From Rhizophagus prolifer (Eukaryota > Glomeromycota > Glomeromycetes > Glomerales > Glomeraceae), in the NCBI GenBank assembly GCA_019425655.1, contig NQWY01024641.1, positions 1 to 42,763 on the forward strand: DNA of 42,763 bases, given 5' to 3'. This document shows positions 1 through 7,538 of this stretch, piece by piece. The position numbers were made by a program, and so were the translations under genes. Positions within the stretch are counted from its first letter, which is position 1; every line of letters begins with the position of its first letter. The notes below the pieces were generated by a model that had not been told where the DNA came from, made no database searches, and was given only the letters and a program-made list of their open reading frames with translations.

Positions 1-348
1 AACTGTTGCAACAGGAATTCCTGAAGGCATCTGCAAAATCGACAACACCGAATCCCAACCGTCAATAGAGTTACTTGATAAAATCGGAACGCCAATCACC
101 GGTAACGTTGTACAACTGGCGACCATTCCCGGAAGATGCGCCGCGCCGCCAGCGCCTGCAATGATAACTTTCAAACCTCTTCCCTTCGCTGTTTTTGCAT
201 AGTCGAACATACGTTCCGGCGTTCTGTGTGCGGAAACAACAGTTAGTTCGTAAGGAATTTCCAGAGATTTGAGAAAATCAGCCGCTTGTTGCATTATTGG
301 CAAATCACTTTGACTGCCACTTTGACTGCCCATTATTATTCCTACCAT
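1..348 (-). CDS. purE: N5-carboxyaminoimidazole ribonucleotide mutase, 3' end beyond window
   Basis: PurE moves the carboxylate of N5-CAIR to give CAIR in de novo purine synthesis. The visible 116 residues begin MVGIIMGS and include [10 protein letters not shown], the [12 protein letters not shown] loop and PVIGVPI, all characteristic of class I PurE. The ATG at 348-346 fits the family's N-terminus; the 3' end lies outside the window. The substrate loop is odd: a 12-bp unit is present twice in tandem (307-330), so the normal GSxSD loop reads GSQSGSQSD, four residues longer than usual. purK lies downstream of the next two genes on the same strand. The family call is very secure; the effect of the insertion on activity is unknown. 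Confidence 0.95.
   Translation of the reverse strand, partial: MVGIIMGSQSGSQSDLPIMQQAADFLKSLEIPYELTVVSAHRTPERMFDYAKTAKGRGLKVIIAGAGGAAHLPGMVASCTTLPVIGVPILSSNSIDGWDSVLSILQMPSGIPVATV
307..330 (-). repeat. 12-bp tandem duplication inside purE
   Basis: Two exact copies of a 12-bp unit (307-318 and 319-330 on the plus strand; GGCAGTCAAAGT in the coding sense) add four residues in frame to the phosphate-binding loop of PurE. Confidence 0.95.
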
Positions 349-443
349 TTCATTTTTTATTAGATGCTCAAAGATAAAAATTTATAGGTAAAATCGGAGT
401 TTTTGGAATACCTTTGGATTAGTATTTTTTTCAAATAAAAGCT

Positions 444-1358
444 TTGAGTTCAAAAACCATTATCGCAATCTTTGTCGTGGCTATTGTCTGGGGAACGACT
501 TTTCTCGGCATCAAAATAGGTGTAGAAACTGTTCCACCCTGGTTTGTTGCAGGGTTACGTCAATTTTTGGCATCGCTTGTCCTGCTTCCTATTCTGATTT
601 ATACGAAAAACCTGAAATGGATTGGCTGGAGAAATTTCCGAATTCAGATTACACTGTCATCATTAATGTTGGTTGGTGCGAATGGCTTGACAACGGTTGC
701 CGAGGAAAATCTCACCAGCAGTTTAACATCTTTAATCAGTGCGCTATCTCCGATTTTCATTTTTGTTGCGAGTATGGCTATTGGAATGGAAAAATTTACG
801 TACCGGACAATGGCAGGACTTCTAATGGGTTTTTTTGGTGTGCTTTTCATTTTCTGGGACGGCATTAATGACCTGATGAATCCAAGCTACAGATTAGGAC
901 TACTAATTTTGATTATCGCAATAATGAGCTGGGGACTTGGAACAATTTACACGAAAAAGATTAACGTTAAAAATAACAATCTATTCCTGAATCTTTTCTA
1001 CCAGTTTGCATTTGCAGGAATTATCCAGTTGATTTTCGCTTTCTCATTTTCAGAAACCATTGATATTTCAGCCTGGTCTGTAAAAAGTGTTTCAGCCATT
1101 ATTTATCTTGCTGTTTTCGGTTCTGTACTGGCGTTTTTGTCGTATCATTATCTACTTAGAACATTACTACCAACACAAGTTTCGATTTTGTCTTACGTGA
1201 ATACTATCATCAGTATTTTCCTCAGCTGGCTGATTCTTGGAGAAACAATTTCCACTAAATTCATTATTGCTACAGCGTGTATCATCAGCGGAGTATTCAT
1301 TATTAATTATAAACCCGGAATGCTAAAATTCAGGCCGATGCAAAAATATTTAAAATGA
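444..1358 (+). CDS. EamA/DMT-superfamily transporter
   Basis: This 304-residue protein is almost wholly hydrophobic, with about ten membrane segments in two similar halves. It has the DMT/EamA hallmarks VWGTTFLGIKIG near the N-terminus and PIFIFVASM then GVLFIFWDG in the middle. It is probably an inner-membrane exporter of a small metabolite; the substrate cannot be read from sequence. The start is a TTG at 444, because an in-frame stop lies at 420-422 and no ATG falls between it and the conserved N-terminus. It stands alone between purE and a lipoprotein gene. Confidence 0.85.
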   Translation: MSSKTIIAIFVVAIVWGTTFLGIKIGVETVPPWFVAGLRQFLASLVLLPILIYTKNLKWIGWRNFRIQITLSSLMLVGANGLTTVAEENLTSSLTSLISALSPIFIFVASMAIGMEKFTYRTMAGLLMGFFGVLFIFWDGINDLMNPSYRLGLLILIIAIMSWGLGTIYTKKINVKNNNLFLNLFYQFAFAGIIQLIFAFSFSETIDISAWSVKSVSAIIYLAVFGSVLAFLSYHYLLRTLLPTQVSILSYVNTIISIFLSWLILGETISTKFIIATACIISGVFIINYKPGMLKFRPMQKYLK

Positions 1359-1392
1359 TAAAATTTGTTGATTGAGATATTCTTCAAATTGA

Positions 1393-1400
1393 TATATTTA
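1393..1400 (+). promoter_or_regulatory. Bacteroidetes-type promoter for the 1444 lipoprotein gene
   Basis: TATATTTA matches the TAnnTTTG -7 element at seven of eight positions. A TTG at 1372-1374 sits 18 bp upstream as a possible -33 element. Confidence 0.5.
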
Positions 1401-1443
1401 CATTAAATAAAACACATTTATTAACCAAAATAAAAATCTTACA

Positions 1444-1944
1444 ATGAAAAAAATCTTATTGACAGCTTCCGCAGCTGGACTATTATTCGCAACATCTTGT
1501 ACCAAAAAGGAAGAAACTGTTGTTACAGATGCTAACAAAGATACAGTGGCAGTAGTAACTTCGGAAACAGCGCCAATGACTGAAATGGAGGCCAAAGCTG
1601 CTGTAGACAAAGCACAAGCCGACCTGGACGCCGCTATCAAAAAAGGCGACAAAAATGCTGAAGCTGCTGCCAGAAAAGCTTTAGCGGACGCCAATATGGC
1701 TTGGGAAAATACCAAAACCGCTGTTGGCAATGCAGCGCAGGACGTGAAAGCAGGCGTTGACAATGCTGTTGATAAAACAAAAGTGGCTGCAGAAAATGCC
1801 AAGCAGGATATGAAAGCAGCTGCTCAGGACACAAAAGAAGCTATTAACAAAACGGCGCAGGATGCTAAGGAAGCTTCTAAAAAAGCGGCGGGCGATGCAA
1901 AAGATGCTTATAACAATGCGTTAGAAAGTGCCAAAGCCAAATAA
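1444..1944 (+). CDS. Ala/Lys-rich lipoprotein with LEA-like repeats
   Basis: This 166-residue protein begins with a lipoprotein signal peptide (lipobox FATSC, Cys19). From about residue 45 it is an almost uninterrupted run of helix-forming 11-residue-like repeats rich in Ala, Lys, Asp and Gln (for example AAQDVKAGVDNA, then AAENAKQDMKAA), the pattern of LEA-like or YtxH-like stress proteins. It is probably membrane-anchored and forms a long amphipathic helix or coiled coil. A protective or envelope-spacer role is inference. It has its own promoter-like element and ends at a strong shared terminator. Confidence 0.75.
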   Translation: MKKILLTASAAGLLFATSCTKKEETVVTDANKDTVAVVTSETAPMTEMEAKAAVDKAQADLDAAIKKGDKNAEAAARKALADANMAWENTKTAVGNAAQDVKAGVDNAVDKTKVAAENAKQDMKAAAQDTKEAINKTAQDAKEASKKAAGDAKDAYNNALESAKAK

Positions 1945-1958
1945 TTTTTAAATAAGAA

Positions 1959-1986
1959 ACGGTCAGATAATTCTGACCGTTTTTTT
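1959..1986. terminator. Bidirectional terminator between the LEA-like gene and purK
   Basis: The stem ACGGTCAG / CTGACCGT has loop ATAATT and a T run after it on the plus strand, with an A-rich stretch before it. It lies between the 3' ends of two convergent genes and reaches the purK stop codon. Confidence 0.85.
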
Positions 1987-3091
1987 ATGCTATTACTCTC
2001 ACTAGAGACTTGATGTGAACCAGTTTTTCCATTAATTCCTCTCTGGAATCCGCCAGAACATTGATGTGTCCCATTTTCCTTCCCGGTTTGGTTTCCGTTT
2101 TTCCATAAAGATGAACATAGGTTTTTGGTAATTTCAGAACTTCTTCAAGCCCTTCATATTTTACTTTTCCGGAATAATTGTCATCACCAAGATTCAGCAT
2201 TCCGGAAAATCCGAATGTATCTGTATCAGCTAAAGGCTGATTGGTCACGACTCTGTAAAATTGCTCAAACTGGGAATTCGAATTCCCTTCTTGTGACTGA
2301 TGGCCGGAATTATGGAGTCTAGGTGCTGTTTCATTCACCCAAACTTTTCCGTTTTTGTCAAGGAATAATTCAATCGCAAAAAGTCCTGCAGAATCTGCAC
2401 TTCTTATGAATTGATTGGCAATTATATTAATCTGTTTCTGAGTTTCCTCAGAAATATCAGCCGGACAGATGTTGAAATCCAGAAGATTCAGTTTTGGGTC
2501 TGCAACCATTTCTGTTACTGGAAATGTTTTGATCTCGCCGTTCTCGTTTTTAGCGACAATGACAGATAATTCTTTATCGATGTCAACCAAATTTTCCAAA
2601 ACGGATTCTTTTGTCCAAAGGTTTCTCCAATCATCGTTTGAACGAAGCAATTGAACGGCTTTCCCGTCATAACCGCCTGTATTCAGTTTTTGCACGAAAG
2701 GCAATTGGATTTTGATTTCGTCCTCGCTACCGTCCATAATTTCGAATTCAGGAGACGGAATTCTATTCTCTTCATAGAATTGTTTTTGCAAAATCTTCTG
2801 TTGAATGATCTTGATAATTTTAGAACTAGGAACTACTTTTACACCTTGATTTTCCAATGTTTCAAGCGCATCTGCATTCACGTGCTCGATTTCTATCGTC
2901 ACCACATCTTTGTCCTGTCCGAATTCCAAAACGGTGTCATAATCATTGAAATCACCTCTAGTGAAACGAGAAATATGAGCGCAGGAACATTCCGGATTGG
3001 GGTCGAGAACATAGAATTCGTCATCATATTTTAATGCTTCCTGAATGAACATTCTTCCCAATTGTCCACCTCCTAAAATTCCGATTTTCAT
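1985..3091 (-). CDS. purK: 5-(carboxyamino)imidazole ribonucleotide synthase
   Basis: PurK uses ATP and bicarbonate to make N5-CAIR from AIR, the substrate of PurE. The 368-residue length is normal. The N-terminal preATP-grasp nucleotide fold reads MKIGILGGGQLGRM. The ATP-grasp part follows with PFVQKLNTGGYDGKAV around residues 130-145 and the metal-binding strand AIELFLDKNGKVWVNETAPR around 240-260. The ATG at 3091 starts the conserved motif. purE and purK are on the same strand but separated by two opposite-strand genes, so they are not a simple operon here. Confidence 0.96.
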   Translation of the reverse strand: MKIGILGGGQLGRMFIQEALKYDDEFYVLDPNPECSCAHISRFTRGDFNDYDTVLEFGQDKDVVTIEIEHVNADALETLENQGVKVVPSSKIIKIIQQKILQKQFYEENRIPSPEFEIMDGSEDEIKIQLPFVQKLNTGGYDGKAVQLLRSNDDWRNLWTKESVLENLVDIDKELSVIVAKNENGEIKTFPVTEMVADPKLNLLDFNICPADISEETQKQINIIANQFIRSADSAGLFAIELFLDKNGKVWVNETAPRLHNSGHQSQEGNSNSQFEQFYRVVTNQPLADTDTFGFSGMLNLGDDNYSGKVKYEGLEEVLKLPKTYVHLYGKTETKPGRKMGHINVLADSREELMEKLVHIKSLVRVIA

Positions 3092-3180
3092 TTTTTTTTA
3101 CTTTCTTTTAGATTTATTTTTTAAACGCAAATTTCGTAAATTATTTTTTGACTAAAGTCAATTGATTTTTAAATTAAAAA

Positions 3181-3196
3181 ATGGGCTAAAGCCCAT
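3181..3196 (-). terminator. Terminator hairpin after the NTF2-like gene
   Basis: ATGGGC TAAA GCCCAT forms a 6-bp stem. Read on the minus strand it is followed by a T-rich run, and it sits just past the stop at 3209. I recall similar GGGCTAAAGCCC elements as dispersed in Chryseobacterium spacers; that recollection is unverified. Confidence 0.7.
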
Positions 3197-3208
3197 TCCT
3201 ATTAACTT

Positions 3209-3649
3209 TTATCTCCTACAGTTATCTTTTCTTCTGGTGTCGATAATGTATTGGATTTTCCATTCGTTATTTGATTTTACCAACTGAAAAGAATTGACGC
3301 CGCAATGCGAAAACTGACCTTTGTAATAAAACTCGTAAGGTGTCCAAACCGAAGCCAGATTTCCATCAATCAGAATATTTGAAAAAATGATTCTCTCATC
3401 CAGACTACCTTTTTCAGCTTTAGTAATGCTCAATGCAAAATCATTGATACTTTCATTTTTAACCTCTGCCGTTCTTGTAATAGTCTGCAAAACGGCATTC
3501 TTATGAAATGATTTTTTAATCAATACAGAATCGGAAGTTTTCATTCCAGTAAATAATTGATTGACTGTCGATTTAATTGATTCTTCTTCAGATTTTTGGG
3601 CCAAGAAAAACGAAGAAACGAAAACGAGAATTAGAGAAATTGCTTTCAT
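3209..3649 (-). CDS. Secreted SnoaL/NTF2-like protein
   Basis: This 146-residue protein has a short signal peptide (MKAISLILVFVSSFFLAQ). A cone-shaped NTF2-like domain follows: an initial helix with STVNQLFTGMKTSDSVLIKKSF, then FHKNAVLQTI, and a final strand pair with VWTPYEFYYKGQFSHCGVNS and WKIQYIIDTR. Such proteins are usually small periplasmic binding or enzyme-like domains of unknown substrate. It starts 2 bp after the stop of the upstream DUF1543 gene, so the two are probably co-transcribed. Confidence 0.75.
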   Translation of the reverse strand: MKAISLILVFVSSFFLAQKSEEESIKSTVNQLFTGMKTSDSVLIKKSFHKNAVLQTITRTAEVKNESINDFALSITKAEKGSLDERIIFSNILIDGNLASVWTPYEFYYKGQFSHCGVNSFQLVKSNNEWKIQYIIDTRRKDNCRR

Positions 3650-3651
3650 AA

Positions 3652-4188
3652 TTATTTGATTTTAAGATAACCGATTTTCATCACATTTTCCTGATGTTCA
3701 ATATCAGATTTTTCAAGGATAATGGAATATTTTTCTTTGGAATTTTCTGACAACAGATCATTAACATTGTAGATATCATCGATATCCACACCGTGTTTAT
3801 CATCAATGTGACATACAGCGTTCGCGAAACCCATGGTTTTATAAAATTCGGTTTGTTTCACTCTTTTGATAACATCGCTGAGAGATTTCCCAACCATTAG
3901 ATGCTGCTCGTGAAACTCTTCAAAATGCCCCGGCTTGTAACCACCGAGATTGATAAAAAACAATTGATCAGATGACTTTTCGGGAAGCTTATTCATGACT
4001 TTCACTTCAAAGCCATCGGCAAAACGGACTTCCTGATAGCAATCGATATGGATTTTGGCATCTGACCAAAAACTCTTCATCTCCGGAATCAGATCCTCAA
4101 AACGTTCTGCAACCCCGAAAAAAACATCGTGTTGTTCGATATTTCTGCCCTTTGGTGTTGCGCCTAAAATAACGTAGAATAATTTCAT
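3652..4188 (-). CDS. DUF1543 domain protein
   Basis: The protein begins MKLFYVILGATPKGRNIEQH, the typical opening of DUF1543 proteins, and has the second motif LFFINLGGYKPGHFEEFHEQ. Its function is unknown; it is a soluble protein of about 178 residues. The frame is open back to 4266, but I place the start at 4188. The conserved family motif begins there, and a good minus-strand promoter (TATTTTTG, 4213-4206) lies between the two candidates, so the longer form could not be translated from that transcript. Confidence 0.8.
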   Translation of the reverse strand: MKLFYVILGATPKGRNIEQHDVFFGVAERFEDLIPEMKSFWSDAKIHIDCYQEVRFADGFEVKVMNKLPEKSSDQLFFINLGGYKPGHFEEFHEQHLMVGKSLSDVIKRVKQTEFYKTMGFANAVCHIDDKHGVDIDDIYNVNDLLSENSKEKYSIILEKSDIEHQENVMKIGYLKIK

Positions 4189-4205
4189 TCCGAGAAAATG
4201 TTTCA

Positions 4206-4237
4206 CAAAAATACTTAAAATAATATGTAAAATCCAA
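4206..4237 (-). promoter_or_regulatory. Promoter of the DUF1543/NTF2-like unit
   Basis: On the minus strand a TTG at 4237-4235 is followed after 21 bp by TATTTTTG at 4213-4206, a good match to the Bacteroidetes TTG-N19-21-TAnnTTTG pattern. The predicted transcript start is about ten bases before the ATG at 4188. Confidence 0.65.
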
Positions 4238-4360
4238 TCCATAAACTGAGTCTTGTAAGAGAGCAAAAATCACTAATTCCTACAATGTTAATAGGCTATA
4301 TATGAATTAATTATTTATAAAAAAATCATTATTTACCGGTTAAAATATTTTTCAAAACTC

Positions 4361-4368
4361 TATATTTG
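4361..4368 (+). promoter_or_regulatory. -7 element directly upstream of the TauE/SafE gene
   Basis: TATATTTG is a perfect TAnnTTTG match and ends only 4 bp before the ATG at 4373. Transcription should begin at or very near the start codon, giving a nearly leaderless mRNA. Confidence 0.6.
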
Positions 4369-4372
4369 TCCC

Positions 4373-5203
4373 ATGTCAGAAATCATAATTCTATTTATTG
4401 GAGCTATCGCTGCGGGATTGATGGGTTCTCTTACAGGATTGGGCGGCGGCGTTATTATTATTCCTTTATTGACACTAGGTTTTGGCGTACCGATGCATTA
4501 TGCGATTGGTGCCTCTCTTGTATCTGTGATCGGGACTTCTTCAGGTGCTGCTGTTGCTTTTGTGAAGGAAGGCTTTACCAATATGCGAATCGGGATGTTC
4601 CTGGAAATTGCAACTACGATGGGCGCTGTTGTTGGCGCATTAGTTTCTGGTTTTCTTAATCCTAATACTATTGGGATTATTTTTGCGAGTATTTTAATTC
4701 TTACCGTATTATTAAATCTTAAAGGAAAGCCCGACCATCAGGAAGAATTAATTAAAGGAAGTCTTGCTGATAAACTCAAGCTTTATGGGACTTTTCCAGA
4801 TAAAGATGGCATTAAACATTATGCTTCCAGAAATACAATTCCTGGATTCTTAATGATGGTTTTTGCAGGTGCAATGTCCGGACTTCTGGGAATCGGTTCC
4901 GGTGCGCTGAAAGTTCTGGCAATGGATAACATGATGAAATTACCGTTCAAAGTGTCTACGACTACGAGTAACTTTATGATCGGTGTAACGGCTGTTGCCG
5001 GTGCTTTGATCTATTTCCAGAGAGGACAGATTATTCCTGTGATTGCAGCTCCGGTGTTGATCGGGGTTGTAGTCGGAAGCTTTATAGGTTCCAAAACTTT
5101 GATGATTTCGAAAACTAAAAAACTGAAAACATTTTTTGCGATAGTCATCACATTACTTTCGATTTATATGATGTATAACGGTGTTGCCAAAAATTTCCAA
5201 TAA
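4373..5203 (+). CDS. TauE/SafE family permease (DUF81)
   Basis: This 276-residue integral membrane protein has about eight helices. It shows the duplicated family signature: GLMGSLTGLGGGVIIIPLL near the N-terminus and AGAMSGLLGIGSGALKVLAM around residue 165. Members export sulfite or other organosulfur anions; the substrate here is not evident. The stop overlaps the ATG of the next gene (TAATG), so the two are translationally coupled, as is usual for TauE and DUF1634 pairs. Confidence 0.9.
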   Translation: MSEIIILFIGAIAAGLMGSLTGLGGGVIIIPLLTLGFGVPMHYAIGASLVSVIGTSSGAAVAFVKEGFTNMRIGMFLEIATTMGAVVGALVSGFLNPNTIGIIFASILILTVLLNLKGKPDHQEELIKGSLADKLKLYGTFPDKDGIKHYASRNTIPGFLMMVFAGAMSGLLGIGSGALKVLAMDNMMKLPFKVSTTTSNFMIGVTAVAGALIYFQRGQIIPVIAAPVLIGVVVGSFIGSKTLMISKTKKLKTFFAIVITLLSIYMMYNGVAKNFQ

Positions 5204-5589
5204 TGAGAACAAGACCATTTACCGATGTTGACCTGAACCGTTCAGTTGGAAATCTTTTGAGATTAGGCGTTATTCTTTCCGTGGTGACTTCTCTTATCGG
5301 CTTTATAAAGCTTTTTACAGAAGGTTTCAAAATGCCTAGAAAGTACAATCTTTTAGAAATGGGAGACTCGTCGGAAAAAGTCTGGGGAAGTTTCTGGGAT
5401 TCGCTTTGTAAAGGCGAAGGAATGGCGATTATACAGCTTGGTATTTTGCTTTTGATATTAACACCTCTCGTAAGAATTATCTTCGCATTAATCGGTTATC
5501 TGAAAGAAAAGGATTATACATATGTTATCATTTCAATGATTGTTTTAACCATTATGATTGTAAGCTTCCTGACAGGTTATGCCCATTGA
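5203..5589 (+). CDS. DUF1634 membrane protein
   Basis: The 128-residue protein has three membrane helices (about residues 20-40, 77-97 and 104-124). It contains the motif RLGVILSVVTSLIGFIKL and a central soluble loop with GEGMAIIQLGILLLILTPL. DUF1634 proteins sit next to TauE/SafE permeases in many genomes and are presumed accessory subunits. The 1-bp overlap with the permease supports a shared function. Confidence 0.85.
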   Translation: MRTRPFTDVDLNRSVGNLLRLGVILSVVTSLIGFIKLFTEGFKMPRKYNLLEMGDSSEKVWGSFWDSLCKGEGMAIIQLGILLLILTPLVRIIFALIGYLKEKDYTYVIISMIVLTIMIVSFLTGYAH

Positions 5590-5662
5590 TTATAAATGAT
5601 AATTGATAAGCGATAATTGATTTTTTAAAAGTCTATCATCTTACGTCTATTATTTTGTAAGT

Positions 5663-6040
5663 CTAATTCTCATAAAATTCCAGAGGCAAATTATCCGGAT
5701 CTGTGGTGAAAAAGAATTTTTTGTCTGTAAATTCATCGATCCTAATTTCTTCACAGCTCAAGTCTTTTTTGATTAATTCATCTCTTTTATTTTCTACACT
5801 TTCAACTGAAAAAGCCAAATGACGTAGTCCGCAACTTTCTGGTTGTGAAGGACGTTTTGGCGGATTTGGAAACGAAAATAACTCAATAACGTAATGATCT
5901 CCGATTGCTAAATCCAGTTTGTAGGATTGTCGTTCTTCACGATAAACTTCACGAATAATATTAAGACCTAAAACTTCTGTATAGAATTTTTTGGAAACTT
6001 CGTAATCGGAACAGATGATGGCGATGTGGTGGATATGCAT
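5663..6040 (-). CDS. VOC-family protein, GloA2/YaeR type
   Basis: This 125-residue single-domain vicinal-oxygen-chelate protein contains MHIHHIAIICSDYEVSKKFY, the GLRHLAFSVE motif and the closing DPDNLPLEFYEN. Likely metal ligands are His5, Glu53, His74 and Glu121, the glyoxalase-type set. It resembles the YaeR/GloA2 branch, whose true substrate is uncertain, rather than classical glyoxalase I. It appears monocistronic. Confidence 0.85.
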   Translation of the reverse strand: MHIHHIAIICSDYEVSKKFYTEVLGLNIIREVYREERQSYKLDLAIGDHYVIELFSFPNPPKRPSQPESCGLRHLAFSVESVENKRDELIKKDLSCEEIRIDEFTDKKFFFTTDPDNLPLEFYEN

Positions 6041-6107
6041 TTTAATTATGTGATTTTGTTTATTTTAAATCCTAATTTAGCTTTTATTTCCTGAAAAGGG
6101 TTAAGTT

Positions 6108-6533
6108 TCACTTTACCTTTATATAATTAGAATAAAGCTGTCCCGGAATAATGAACTTAACTTTTCTGTCTTTAATAAACCAAATCGCTTCAACAGGAAC
6201 ATTTCTTGTCATCTCATTAACTAAAATATAATAATCAAAATCCTTTAACTGAAGATTATGATTAAAGATTGGAAAGAAATAATTAACCTCAATATTAGAC
6301 GGATAAATCCGGATTGTTTTAAAATACCTGAGAAGATAAATAGGACTCCATAAAAAACCAAAAAGACCAAGAGGAATCAATATTCTGCCATAGATGTTTT
6401 CTGACATATAAGTATTGACAAACCCATCAAAATCTGTAATTACCAATTCTGTCATCTTGTAATAGAATATCAGAATAAATGCAAAACAAAACAATACTGT
6501 AACGAGCATTGTAATCTTGAATTTCGATTTCAA
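6108..6533 (-). CDS. Hypothetical two-helix membrane protein
   Basis: The 141-residue protein has a membrane helix at about 8-26 and a second at about 51-68. A soluble tail beginning IRIYPSNIEVNYF and containing FDYYILVNEM may form a small PH-like beta fold. I do not recognise a named family. It starts 1 bp after the stop of the upstream beta-lactamase gene, so the two are probably on one transcript, though no shared function is evident. Confidence 0.6.
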   Translation of the reverse strand: MKSKFKITMLVTVLFCFAFILIFYYKMTELVITDFDGFVNTYMSENIYGRILIPLGLFGFLWSPIYLLRYFKTIRIYPSNIEVNYFFPIFNHNLQLKDFDYYILVNEMTRNVPVEAIWFIKDRKVKFIIPGQLYSNYIKVK

Positions 6534-6534
6534 A

Positions 6535-7398
6535 TCAATTTTCTTCTTTTAATTTGGTTAAATAATCATCCTCCAATTCCTTCAGATACTTAAAATAAAT
6601 TTCCTTATCCGTAAACAATTTCGGATTGTAAGCATCGCCTGGTTTACGTTTCTCGTGCAAATCGAATTGACTGGCGTGAGAAGCGACCCAAACATCGAAA
6701 TCCAGCTTTTTCATCGCATCAAAAGTGTAAGCATAATCTTTTTGCATCTCAGGATAAGTGTGAACATCAGAAAATTTGTGGTCAATGATGATGGACGGCA
6801 TATTGGCAATCAAAACTTTATAAGTCCTGTCTTTATCTTTGGTTTCGAAGATAAAGCTGCAGGAACCTTTTGTGTGACCAGGATGATGAAGCAAAGTCAA
6901 AGTCGTATTTCCTAATTTGATTTTGTCATTGTTTTTCAAGAGAAAATCAGGCGTTAATGGTTTAAATGTCACTCCATATTTTCCTAACTCGTAGTCAGAT
7001 TTTCCGCCGGATTTCAGCTCAGCCAGTTCCGCCTTATCTACATAAAGTTTGGCGCCAGTTTCTTTTTTGATATCAGCCATTGCGCCCATATGATCAAAAT
7101 GCGCTTGGGTTAAAGTCAGGATTTTGATGTCTTTATATTTGAATCCCAATTTTTCAACATTCGCTTTGATTTGCGGATAAGAATTGGCTAAACCCGTATT
7201 GATAAGGATATTCCCTTTATTCGTAACAATGAGATACGATGCCAGATCATAAGTTCCGACATAATACAGATTCCCGACAATTCTGAATGGCTCATAAGAC
7301 TGTGACCATTTTTCAGGATTGTTTTTTGGTTCGGTTACCGTTTGTGCATTTCCGAAAAAGGAAATGATTAATAGAAATAATATTGTGAGTCTTTTCAT
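6535..7398 (-). CDS. Subclass B3 metallo-beta-lactamase, GOB-like
   Basis: This 287-residue periplasmic zinc hydrolase would open beta-lactam rings. A signal peptide ends at FGNAQ. The core TQAHFDH gives Gln98, His100, Asp102 and His103; HPGHT gives His175; SHASQF gives His241. These correspond to standard positions 116, 118, 120, 121, 196 and 263. Gln at the 116 position and Met at IANMP (position 221) are traits of the GOB enzymes of Elizabethkingia, which it resembles throughout. The genomic context is ordinary, with no mobile element, so this looks like an intrinsic chromosomal gene. Activity is not shown by sequence alone. Confidence 0.92.
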   Translation of the reverse strand: MKRLTILFLLIISFFGNAQTVTEPKNNPEKWSQSYEPFRIVGNLYYVGTYDLASYLIVTNKGNILINTGLANSYPQIKANVEKLGFKYKDIKILTLTQAHFDHMGAMADIKKETGAKLYVDKAELAELKSGGKSDYELGKYGVTFKPLTPDFLLKNNDKIKLGNTTLTLLHHPGHTKGSCSFIFETKDKDRTYKVLIANMPSIIIDHKFSDVHTYPEMQKDYAYTFDAMKKLDFDVWVASHASQFDLHEKRKPGDAYNPKLFTDKEIYFKYLKELEDDYLTKLKEEN

Positions 7399-7423
7399 AA
7401 ATAAGAATAGTTATTATCCACAA

Positions 7424-7491
7424 TTTTGTCATTCCGTAGAAATCCAAACACAGAAGAATATGGCAGTTTAGATTCCTCCGGAATGACAAAA
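7424..7491. repeat. Dispersed-type inverted repeat in spacer
   Basis: A perfect 13-bp arm TTTTGTCATTCCG (7424-7436) is matched by its reverse complement at 7479-7491. The arms extend imperfectly inward (GTAGAAATCC against GATTCCT). It would fold into a long hairpin between mvaD and the beta-lactamase gene. It looks like a REP-type intergenic element. Confidence 0.8.
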
Positions 7492-7538
7492 TACTGTTTT
7501 ATTATTACGTTAGATTTTCACTTTTTAACTTCTAACAT

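Noticed and set aside
617-868. 83-codon open frame inside the DMT transporter gene
   Set aside because: It lies wholly in another frame of a well-conserved gene and has no family features.
4366-4659. 97-codon Cys/Tyr-rich frame at the start of the TauE/SafE gene
   Set aside because: It is a shadow of the Gly-rich membrane segments of the permease in another frame.
5590-5662. Possible hairpin or repeat (GATAATTGAT words) after the DUF1634 gene
   Set aside because: Short, AT-only direct repeats without a stable stem; nothing definable.
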